64,000 nt of DNA from Promicromonospora thailandica (GTDB lineage Bacteria > Actinomycetota > Actinomycetes > Actinomycetales > Cellulomonadaceae), in the NCBI RefSeq assembly GCF_024171955.1, contig NZ_JAMTCS010000010.1, positions 186,001 to 250,000 on the forward strand, given 5' to 3'. The notes beneath the pieces are model-generated. The model saw nothing but the letters and a program-made list of their open reading frames with translations, had not been told where the DNA came from and did not search any database. The position numbers and the translations under genes are program-made. Positions 7,579-15,733 of the stretch are shown in pieces (the stretch's first letter is position 1; each line of letters starts with the position of its first letter).

Positions 7579-8901
7579 TCACGGTGTGAGGCGGTGCAGG
7601 TCCCGCGGGAAGGGCGTCACCTCGCGGACGTTGGCCGCCTCCACGAGGCGTGCCACCCACCGTTCCAGCCCGATCGCGAACCCTCCGTGCGGCGGCATCC
7701 CGTGCCGGAACGCGGCCAGGTAGGAGTCGTACGACGCCGGGTCCTCACCCCGGGCCCGGATCGCCGCCACGTAGTCGCCGTGCCGGTGCAGCCGCTGCCC
7801 TCCGGTGACCAGCTCGAGGCCGCGGAACAGCAGGTCGAAGCTGTTGCTCCACCGGCCGCTGCCGGGCTCCGGGTGCGTGTAGAAGGGCCGCTTCGCCAGG
7901 GGGTACCCCTCGACCGCCACGAAGTCCGACCCGTGCTCCGCGAGCGCCCACTCCCCCAGGGCGCGCTCGTGCTCGGGCGCCAGGTCGGGCTCGTCCGCCG
8001 GCGCCCCCACCAGCTCCAGCGCCCGGGAGAAGTGCAGCACCGGGAGCTGCTCGGGCACCTCGGGCACCCGGACGCCGAGCCGTGCGGCGGCGTCCGACCC
8101 GCGGACGGCGTCGGCCATGCCTGCGAGGACGTCGCGCAGCACGGCGAGCACGTCCCGGTGGTCCCGGACGAACCCGAGCTCGACGTCGAGGGAGCGGTAC
8201 TCCGCGAGGTGCCGCACGGTGTCGTGCGGCTCGGCCCGGAAGACGGGACCCACCTCGTAGACCCGCTCGAAGACGCCGACCATCTGCTGCTTGTAGAACT
8301 GCGGCGACTGCGCCAGGTAGGCGGGCCTGCCGAAGTAGTCCACGGCGAACACGTCCGCCCCGGACTCCGTGGCCGAACCCACCAGCTTCGGCGTGCAGAC
8401 CTCGGTGAACCCGGCGGCGTCGAGCGTCGCCCGGAAGCCGCGCAGGCTCGCCGCCGCGACCTCCCAGTACGCCTTGCGGACGGGGTGCCGCCAGGCGACG
8501 GCGGCGTGGTCGAGCAGCGTGGGCAGGGACGCGGTCGGCGCCGGGCGCCAGAGCTCGACGGGCGGCGTCTCGGCCGCGTCGGTCAGGGGTTCGATCACGA
8601 GCTCCGCGGCGCCGGACGCGGTGACCTCCACCCCGCCCGGACCCTGCGGGTTCGCGGTGACCGTGCCGGTCACCGCGACCGTCGTCTCCTCGGGCGGCAC
8701 CCGCCGGTCGTCACCCCGCACCACGACCTGGGCCAGTCCGGTGCGGTCGCGCAGCACCAGGAACGTGACGGTCGCGAGCTCGCGACGCCGGTGCACCCAG
8801 CCCTGCAGGCGCACGACGGTACCCGGCGGCACGGCGGGAAGGTCGGCGGCGAGCGTCCTGGGCGGGGTGGTGCTCGGGTACGGCAAGGGTGGTCTCATCA
8901 T
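7579..8901 (-). CDS. aspS: Archaeal-type aspartate--tRNA(Asp/Asn) ligase (AspS2)
   Basis: A 440-residue class IIb aminoacyl-tRNA synthetase. The N-terminal OB fold binds the anticodon (VVRLQGWVHRRRELATVTF, about residues 28-46). Class II motif 2 is FRAEPHDTVRHLAEYRSLD and motif 3 is GGFAIGLERWVARL near the C-terminus. It lacks the large GAD insertion of bacterial AspRS (about 590 residues), so it is the short archaeal/eukaryal type found as a second copy in some bacteria, often charging tRNA(Asn) with Asp for the amidotransferase route. Two adjacent ATGs (8901, 8898) follow GGAGGA; longer frames to 9003 run into the leader. The leader looks like a T-box, so expression probably follows tRNA charging. 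Confidence 0.88.
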   Translation of the reverse strand: MMRPPLPYPSTTPPRTLAADLPAVPPGTVVRLQGWVHRRRELATVTFLVLRDRTGLAQVVVRGDDRRVPPEETTVAVTGTVTANPQGPGGVEVTASGAAELVIEPLTDAAETPPVELWRPAPTASLPTLLDHAAVAWRHPVRKAYWEVAAASLRGFRATLDAAGFTEVCTPKLVGSATESGADVFAVDYFGRPAYLAQSPQFYKQQMVGVFERVYEVGPVFRAEPHDTVRHLAEYRSLDVELGFVRDHRDVLAVLRDVLAGMADAVRGSDAAARLGVRVPEVPEQLPVLHFSRALELVGAPADEPDLAPEHERALGEWALAEHGSDFVAVEGYPLAKRPFYTHPEPGSGRWSNSFDLLFRGLELVTGGQRLHRHGDYVAAIRARGEDPASYDSYLAAFRHGMPPHGGFAIGLERWVARLVEAANVREVTPFPRDLHRLTP

Positions 8902-9056
8902 TCCTCCTGCAGAGCGAGAGCCCTGGAGGAGCGGGCGGGGGCCAGGTCGCGGTGCCACCACTCCTTTGCCGGGAGACCCCGGCCTCTCGTCGGTACGCCG
9001 CACGCGCGGGCCGGGCGTCCGCCCGGGTCACCCGGGCCGAGGGTCGTCACGCCTCA
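8902..9056 (-). promoter_or_regulatory. Candidate translational T-box leader of aspS
   Basis: On the minus strand the leader contains GGAGTGGTGGCACCGCG (complement of 8948-8964), matching the conserved T-box core, with UGGC able to pair with a tRNA ending GCCA, as in tRNA(Asp) and tRNA(Asn). Further upstream, GGCGT and ACGCC (9049-9053, 9014-9018) can close a short Stem I, with two GAC (Asp) triplets at 9043-9048 just inside it. Just before the gene, TCCTCC can pair with the ribosome binding site GGAGGA. This matches the actinobacterial design in which uncharged tRNA frees the ribosome binding site. Folding was done by eye. Confidence 0.6.
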
Positions 9057-9125
9057 CGCTCGCCGCGGCCCACGCTATGTCCGACGACGCAGCGCCCGCC
9101 ACCTCTTTGCGCCCGCGGACCCGAC

Positions 9126-9157
9126 GGCGGGGCCCGGCGGCAGGCCGGGACCCCGCC
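9126..9157 (-). terminator. GC-rich hairpin terminator
   Basis: Arms 9126-9138 and 9144-9157 pair over 13 bp with one bulged A and a five-base loop. It lies right after the stop of the YGQGG-repeat gene, and before the aspS leader, so it probably separates the two transcripts. No T-tract follows. Confidence 0.6.
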
Positions 9158-9170
9158 GGACGAGCCAGGG

Positions 9171-9443
9171 TCAGCCCCAGCCCTGGCCGGACTGCTGCTG
9201 CGCCCCGCCCTGCTCCTCGCTACCCTGCTCCTCGCTGCCGTACCCGGCCTGCTCCTGCGTGCCGGACGACTCCTCCGGCTCACCGGACTCGCCGACGGCG
9301 CCCGCGAGCCCGGAGGCCTCACCGGCCGGACCGCCCTCGCCCTGCCCGTACGAGCCGCCCTGCCCGTACGAACCGCCCTGCCCGTACGACTCACCCTGCG
9401 CGGACCGGGTGAAATTTGCCCGGTCTTCCTGCAACGTACCCAC
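9171..9443 (-). CDS. Small Gly/Gln/Glu-rich protein with SYGQGG repeats
   Basis: About 90 residues of low complexity: three SYGQGG/SYGQGE units after an N-terminal GTLQEDRANFTRSAQGE segment, then a Glu/Gln/Gly-rich tail ending QQQSGQGWG. No domain, signal peptide or membrane segment is seen. It is judged real because synonymous third positions are almost all G/C in this frame, the reading direction agrees with both neighbours, and a hairpin follows directly. The start is uncertain; a GTG at 9443 is chosen because it keeps out of the upstream hydrolase gene. Function unknown; intrinsically disordered proteins of this kind are often stress or surface related (inference). Confidence 0.5.
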   Translation of the reverse strand: MGTLQEDRANFTRSAQGESYGQGGSYGQGGSYGQGEGGPAGEASGLAGAVGESGEPEESSGTQEQAGYGSEEQGSEEQGGAQQQSGQGWG

Positions 9444-9475
9444 GCCCCACAGGGCTCGCCACCAGGACCGGCGAG

Positions 9476-10399
9476 CTACACCGGTGTGGCTCCGGAGCCG
9501 CGGAACCCCGGGGATCCGAGCCATCGGCGCAGGGCGGCGGACACGGCGTCCGCGTCCTCCAGGGGCACGAGGTGGCCGCGGTCCGGGAAGGTGACGACCT
9601 CGGGATCACCGGGCAGCTGCGCGCGGAGCCGGTCCGCCTGCTCGAACGGGATCCACGGGTCGGCGGTGCCCCAGCCCACCCGGACCGGGCAGCGCACGTC
9701 GCCGAGGCGTTCCGCGAGGGGCCGGGTGTGATCCGGCGAGAGCTGCGCGATCTGCCGGTAGAAGGCCGCCTGACCCGTCTCGTCGAGCCAGGGTTCGGCG
9801 AGCCGTTCGACGACGTCGGCCGCGAGGGCGTGGTTCGCCGCCCCTGCGACGTACTCGCGCACGAGGGCGCCGTGCAGCGGACGCGGTACGGCCGCGAACA
9901 CCTCCTCGTGGCGGGCCACGAGACGGAAGAACGGCGAGCCCCAGGGTTCCAGCGTCACGACGTCCAGGAGGAACAGGCTCGCGAGGTCGACGCCCTCGAG
10001 CAGGTGGGCGCCGAGGGCCACCGCGCCGCCGATGTCGTGCGCCACCAGGTGCGGCCGCTCCAGCGACCAGTGCCGCAGCAGGGCGGCCAGCCGTCGCCGC
10101 TGGGCGACGAGGTCGACGGGGTGCGCGGCGTCCTTCGCCGAGGCGCCGTACCCGGGCATGTCCCAGAGGAAGACCCGGTGGTCCCGGCTCAGGGCGCGCG
10201 CCACGGGCGCCCACACGCGCGCCGACCACGGGGTGCCGTGGCAGAGCACGACGTCGCCCACCGGGGGCCGGTCCGCCGGCTCGAGCACGTAGGTGGCCAC
10301 GCCGACGCCGTCCTGCCCGCCGGCACCCGGCAGGTCGACGACGACGGGCGGGGGCAGCTCTGTCAGGGCATCGGGCCCAGGATCAGTGACATCAAGCAT
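9476..10399 (-). CDS. Alpha/beta hydrolase, haloalkane dehalogenase/epoxide hydrolase-like
   Basis: A 307-residue alpha/beta hydrolase. The oxyanion segment VLCHGTPWSARVW is near residue 50, the nucleophile elbow is AHDIGGAVAL (Asp instead of Ser, as in haloalkane dehalogenases and epoxide hydrolases), an acid lies in GTADPWIPF and the catalytic His in PDRGHLVPLE. The Asp nucleophile points to cleavage of C-halogen or epoxide bonds through an ester intermediate, but substrate cannot be told from sequence. The gene is divergent from the heme oxygenase, with 127 bp between the two start codons. Confidence 0.85.
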   Translation of the reverse strand: MLDVTDPGPDALTELPPPVVVDLPGAGGQDGVGVATYVLEPADRPPVGDVVLCHGTPWSARVWAPVARALSRDHRVFLWDMPGYGASAKDAAHPVDLVAQRRRLAALLRHWSLERPHLVAHDIGGAVALGAHLLEGVDLASLFLLDVVTLEPWGSPFFRLVARHEEVFAAVPRPLHGALVREYVAGAANHALAADVVERLAEPWLDETGQAAFYRQIAQLSPDHTRPLAERLGDVRCPVRVGWGTADPWIPFEQADRLRAQLPGDPEVVTFPDRGHLVPLEDADAVSAALRRWLGSPGFRGSGATPV

Positions 10400-10449
10400 C
10401 CGTCGACGTTAGCCCGGCGCCGGGCACGACCGGGTGAGCACTGGGTAGA

Positions 10450-10468
10450 CGAGGTAAGGCCCACCTAA
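10450..10468. promoter_or_regulatory. DtxR/IdeR iron box
   Basis: CGAGGTAAGGCCCACCTAA matches the 19-bp iron-box consensus TWAGGTWAGSCTWACCTWA at 15 positions, with both AGGT and ACCT half-sites intact. It sits in the promoter area of the heme oxygenase, so iron-loaded IdeR/DtxR would repress the gene. Confidence 0.7.
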
Positions 10469-10526
10469 CTAGGATCGCGACGTGATGACACCCTGTCAGC
10501 ACGTCGCCGTCGTCAGAGGAGACCCC

Positions 10527-11219
10527 GTGAGCCTGCCCGTCGAGGAACACGCCCCCGTCCCCCTGTCCACCCTGCTGCGCGAGGGCACCCGCGCCGCCCA
10601 CGGCGAGGCCAACTCCGAGCAGTTCGTCGAGCAGCTGCTGTCGGGGGCGCTGACCCGGGCCGCCCACGCCGACCTCTCGGCCCAGCTCCTGCCCGTCTAC
10701 GCGGCGCTGGAGGAGGCGAGCACTGCGCTGCGCGACGGCCAGGGCGCCGCGCTGCGCGACGGGCGGGACGACGACCGCGGCGGCGCCGGCCTGGTCTTCA
10801 CCGAGCTCACCCGCGTCCCGGCGCTCGAACGCGACCTGGCCTACCTCTACGGTCCGTCGTGGCGCGAGGAGATCCGGATCCTGCCCGCCACGCGGGCGTA
10901 CGCCGACCACGTCCGCGAGGTCGGCGGCAGCCTGCCGCACTACGCCGCACACTCCTACACGCGCTACCTGGGTGACCTGTCGGGCGGGCAGATCGTGAAG
11001 CGCATGATGAAGCAGCACTACGGTCTGGACGAGGAGGGCGTGGCGTTCTACACGTTCCCCGACATCCCCAAGGTCAAGGTCTTCAAGGACGCCTACCGCG
11101 ACGCACTGGACCGGCTCGACCTCGACGAGGCGGAGGTGGCCACCACGCTCGACGAGGTGCACCTGGCGTTCCGGCTCAACCGCGCGGTGTTCACGGAACT
11201 GGCTGCCATCCACTGCTGA
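10527..11219 (+). CDS. hmuO: Heme oxygenase (biliverdin-producing)
   Basis: A 230-residue heme oxygenase, which opens the haem ring with O2 and electrons to give biliverdin, CO and Fe2+. The family start LSTLLREGTRAAHGEAN carries the proximal haem-ligand His, and the distal helix HSYTRYLGDLSGGQIVKRMM holds the flexible glycines. The GTG at 10527 is preferred because AGAGGAG lies six bases upstream and the protein then begins at the family N-terminus; an upstream ATG (10482) adds unconserved residues. The iron box just upstream indicates a role in getting iron from haem when iron is scarce. No haem uptake genes are adjacent. Confidence 0.93.
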   Translation: MSLPVEEHAPVPLSTLLREGTRAAHGEANSEQFVEQLLSGALTRAAHADLSAQLLPVYAALEEASTALRDGQGAALRDGRDDDRGGAGLVFTELTRVPALERDLAYLYGPSWREEIRILPATRAYADHVREVGGSLPHYAAHSYTRYLGDLSGGQIVKRMMKQHYGLDEEGVAFYTFPDIPKVKVFKDAYRDALDRLDLDEAEVATTLDEVHLAFRLNRAVFTELAAIHC

Positions 11220-11237
11220 CGACGCAGGTCGGACGTC

Positions 11238-11247
11238 TGACATGTCA
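11238..11247. promoter_or_regulatory. Palindrome TGACATGTCA ahead of the flavoprotein gene
   Basis: A perfect 10-bp palindrome about 60 bp before the flavoprotein start, followed 17 bp later by another TGTCACA. It may be an operator for an unknown regulator; position is the only evidence. Confidence 0.3.
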
Positions 11248-11309
11248 CACGTCTGTCTTGTCACAGCCCGGACCGTCACGTCCCGGCCGGCTGCGGTGTC
11301 AGATGGAGT

Positions 11310-13046
11310 ATGCACACCACCGAACGTCGCATCTCCACGACAGCGCTCGTCATCGGTACGGGCGGTTCCGGCCTGCGGGCCGCCATCGAGCTCGCCGAAC
11401 AGGGCGTGGACGTCCTCGCGCTCGGCAAGCGCCCCCGGATGGACGCCCACACCTCGCTCGCCGCGGGCGGCATCAACGCGGCCCTCGGCACCATGGACGC
11501 CGAGGACAGCTGGCAGCAGCACGCCGCCGACACCATCAAGGAGAGCTACTTCCTGGCCAACCCGCACACGGCGCAGATCGTGGCGCAGGGCGCCGCCCAG
11601 GGCATCGCCGACCTGGAGCGGTACGGCATGGCCTTCGCCCGCGAGGAGGACGGGCGCATCTCGCAGCGGTTCTTCGGCGCGCACACCTACCGCCGCACCG
11701 CGTTCGCGGGCGACTACACGGGCCTGGAGATCCAGCGCTCCCTGGTGAACCGGGCCACGCAGCTCGACATCCCGGTCCTGGACTCGGTCTACGTGACCCG
11801 GATCCTGACGCACGACGGCGCCGTGTTCGGCGCCTACGGCTTCGACCTCACCGACGGCACGCGCTACCTCATCCACGCCGACGCCGTGATCCTCGCCGCG
11901 GGCGGGCACAACCGGATCTGGCGGCGCACGTCCTCGCGCCGGGACGAGAACACCGGCGACTCGTTCCGCCTGGCCGTCGAGGCCGGCGCCCGGCTGCGCG
12001 ACCCGGAGCTGGTCCAGTTCCACCCGTCGGGCATCCTGGAGCCGGAGAACGCGGCGGGCACGCTGGTCTCCGAGGCGGCGCGCGGCGAGGGCGGCATCCT
12101 GCGCAACGCCGTGGGTGAGCGGTTCATGGCGAAGTACGACCCCGAGCGGATGGAGCTGTCCACCCGCGACCGGGTGGCCCTGGCGGCGTACACGGAGATC
12201 AAGGAGGGCCGCGGCACCGCCAACGGCGGCGTGTGGCTCGACGTCTCGCACCTGCCGCGGGAGACGATCATGACCCGCCTGCCCCGCGTCTACCAGACGA
12301 TGCTCGAGCTGCAGATGCTCGACATCACCACCGACCCGATCGAGATCGCCCCCACCGCGCACTACTCGATGGGCGGGGTGTGGGTGCGGCCGGAGGACCA
12401 CAGCACCGAGATCGACGGCCTGTACGCGATCGGCGAGGCGTCCAGCGGCCTGCACGGCGCCAACCGCCTGGGCGGCAACTCGCTCATCGAGCTGCTGGTC
12501 TTCGGCCGCATCGTCGGGCGGGCCGCCGCGGCCTATTCGGCCGGGCTGGAGGCGCAGCGCCGCTCGCACGACGCCGAGGACCGTGCCCGCGCCGAGGTCA
12601 CCGACCTGCTGGCCGCCGACGGCCACGAGAACGTGCGCGCCCTGCAGCGGGCGATCCGCGACACCATGACCGAGCACGCGGGCGTCGTGCGGGACGAGGC
12701 GGGGCTGCTCGCCGGCCTGGCGGAGCTGGCCGAGATCGAGGAGCGCGCCACGCACGTCGGCGTCCACCCCGACATCGCGGGGTTCCAGGACCTGGCCCAC
12801 GCGTTCGACCTCAGGGCTTCCCTCATCGCGGCGCGCGCCACGCTGGAGGCGGCGCTGGAGCGGCGCGAGACCCGCGGCTGCCACAACCGCAGCGACTACC
12901 CGGACGTGGACCCCAACCTGCAGGTCAATCTGGTCTGGTCGCCGAAGACCGGCGTCGTCCGCGAGGAGATCCCCGCCGTCCCCGACGAGATCGCGGCCCT
13001 GATCGCCGCCCAGGAGGTCTCGACGGCGGGCAAGCTGGTCGAGTGA
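11310..13046 (+). CDS. Fumarate reductase/succinate dehydrogenase-type flavoprotein
   Basis: A 578-residue FAD enzyme. The Rossmann motif VIGTGGSGLRAAIELAE is at residues 14-30. DAHTSLAAGGINAALG has a His where FrdA/SdhA attach FAD covalently, which argues against L-aspartate oxidase. HYSMGGVWV, GEASSGLHGANRLGGNSLIELLVFG and a C-terminal HNRSDYPD complete the family pattern. It should interconvert fumarate and succinate, but no iron-sulphur subunit or membrane anchor is encoded beside it, so it is an orphan; its electron partner is unknown. It follows the heme oxygenase by 90 bp and ends at a very strong hairpin. Confidence 0.85.
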   Translation: MHTTERRISTTALVIGTGGSGLRAAIELAEQGVDVLALGKRPRMDAHTSLAAGGINAALGTMDAEDSWQQHAADTIKESYFLANPHTAQIVAQGAAQGIADLERYGMAFAREEDGRISQRFFGAHTYRRTAFAGDYTGLEIQRSLVNRATQLDIPVLDSVYVTRILTHDGAVFGAYGFDLTDGTRYLIHADAVILAAGGHNRIWRRTSSRRDENTGDSFRLAVEAGARLRDPELVQFHPSGILEPENAAGTLVSEAARGEGGILRNAVGERFMAKYDPERMELSTRDRVALAAYTEIKEGRGTANGGVWLDVSHLPRETIMTRLPRVYQTMLELQMLDITTDPIEIAPTAHYSMGGVWVRPEDHSTEIDGLYAIGEASSGLHGANRLGGNSLIELLVFGRIVGRAAAAYSAGLEAQRRSHDAEDRARAEVTDLLAADGHENVRALQRAIRDTMTEHAGVVRDEAGLLAGLAELAEIEERATHVGVHPDIAGFQDLAHAFDLRASLIAARATLEAALERRETRGCHNRSDYPDVDPNLQVNLVWSPKTGVVREEIPAVPDEIAALIAAQEVSTAGKLVE

Positions 13047-13059
13047 CCAGCCTCCGCTG

Positions 13060-13112
13060 AGTGCGGGCTTCTCGCCCTTTCCGAGGCTCGAAGAGGGCGA
13101 GAAGCCCGCACT
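13060..13112. terminator. Perfect 19-bp stem terminator
   Basis: Arms 13060-13078 and 13094-13112 are perfect inverted repeats with a 15-base loop, 13 bp after the flavoprotein stop. One of several unusually long perfect hairpins in this window. Confidence 0.8.
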
Positions 13113-13220
13113 CGACGGGGTGACGGGGTTCGGGAGGGTCCGGACGGCGCGCCGAACCGTGGGACGGCGTCGCAGGCGCCCCGGGCGGGTGCTTATGGTG
13201 TCGCCGCCTGCACCACCTGA

Positions 13221-14579
<1,359 letters not shown>

Positions 14580-14607
14580 CGCGCGGGCCCGCGGGTAACC
14601 TGCGGTC

Positions 14608-15630
14608 ATGAGACGCGTGACCCTCCAGGACGTGGCCGACCGCGCGGGGGTCTCGATGAAGACGGTGTCCAACGTGGTGCGCGGCTACCGGCACGTCAGC
14701 CCGGCGATGCGTGAGCGCGTGCAGGCCGCGGTCGACGAGCTCGGCTACCGCCCCAACCGGACCGGGCGCAGCCTGGCCACGGGACGGTCGAGCATGCTCG
14801 GCCTCGCCTTCCCCGACCTGCGGCGGCCCTACTTCGCCGAGCTCGCCCACGTGTTCGCCCGGGTCGCGGAGGCGCGCGGCTACCGCCTGCTGCTCGCCGA
14901 GACCGGCGCGACGGCGGACGGCGAACGCTCGGTGCTGCACGACCGCGAGGCCGGGATCGTGGACGGCATGGTGCTCCAGCCCCAGGTGCTGGCCGCCCGG
15001 GAGCTGGACGTGGAACGGCACGGCATGCCCATCGTGTTCCTCGGCGAGGACCCGCAGCCCGACGACGCCGACCAGGTCGCGATCGACAACGTCGCCGCGG
15101 CCCGGGAGGCGGTGGCCCACCTGGTCCGCTCGGGACGGCGGCGCATCGGCTTCCTCGGGCACGAGACCGAGCGGGTGTCGTGGACGTCGACGCTGCGCAT
15201 CGAGGGCTACCGCACGGCGCTGGAGGAGGCCGGGCTCGTGGTGGACCCGGCGCTGCTCGTGCAGCGGCGGCAGGACGGCGACGCGCGCGACGCCGAGGAG
15301 GCCCTCGACGTGGCGCTGGCCGCCGGGCTGGAGATCGACGGGCTGCTGTGCCGCGACGACCTCGCGGCGATCGGCGCGCTCCGGGCCCTGCGCCGGCACG
15401 GCCTCGACGTGCCGGGCGACGTGGCCGTGGTCGGCTGGGACGCCATCGAGCTGGGCGCGAGCACCGCGCCGAGCCTGACCTCCGTGGCGCCCGACACCCG
15501 CGAGCTGGCCGAGCGCGCCCTCGACCTGCTGCTCGACCGCCTGGACGGCTACGCCGGCCCGGGCCGCCACGTCACGGTGGGCCACACCATCGCGTACCGC
15601 GAGAGCGCCCCGAACCTCCCCACTCCCTGA
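14608..15630 (+). CDS. LacI-family transcriptional regulator
   Basis: A 340-residue LacI-type repressor. The DNA-binding head VTLQDVADRAGVSMKTVSNVVRGYRHVS covers residues 4-31, with the hinge helix GRSLATGRSS near 54-63, followed by a periplasmic-binding-protein-like sugar sensor (LCRDDLAAIGALRAL, VVGWDAIELG). It is convergent with the GH31/ABC transporter operon. It is the obvious candidate to bind the perfect operator at 21347-21362 and repress that operon until its sugar is present. Confidence 0.92.
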   Translation: MRRVTLQDVADRAGVSMKTVSNVVRGYRHVSPAMRERVQAAVDELGYRPNRTGRSLATGRSSMLGLAFPDLRRPYFAELAHVFARVAEARGYRLLLAETGATADGERSVLHDREAGIVDGMVLQPQVLAARELDVERHGMPIVFLGEDPQPDDADQVAIDNVAAAREAVAHLVRSGRRRIGFLGHETERVSWTSTLRIEGYRTALEEAGLVVDPALLVQRRQDGDARDAEEALDVALAAGLEIDGLLCRDDLAAIGALRALRRHGLDVPGDVAVVGWDAIELGASTAPSLTSVAPDTRELAERALDLLLDRLDGYAGPGRHVTVGHTIAYRESAPNLPTP

Positions 15631-15646
15631 CCGCCCTGGCCCCGCT

Positions 15647-15720
15647 CGCCGAGGTCGGTCCGTTGCACCGAGATCGGCACAGGCCTGGACCGATCTCGAG
15701 ACAACGGACCGACCTCGGCG
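15647..15720. terminator. Bidirectional terminator, perfect 19-bp outer stem
   Basis: Outer arms 15647-15665 and 15702-15720 are perfect inverted repeats; inside them CGAGATCGG (15669) pairs with CCGATCTCG (15690). It fills the gap between the convergent LacI and GH31 genes. Confidence 0.75.
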
Positions 15721-15733
15721 CGGCGCCTCGAGG

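Noticed and set aside
6397-9594. 1065-aa plus-strand open frame
   Set aside because: It runs opposite DUF4132, the aspS leader and aspS; no recognisable domain, and it ends in antisense repeats of the YGQGG gene.
11310-13046. L-aspartate oxidase (NadB)
   Set aside because: The covalent-FAD His context DAHTSLAAGG and C-terminus fit FrdA/SdhA better; no nadA or nadC nearby. NadB cannot be fully excluded.
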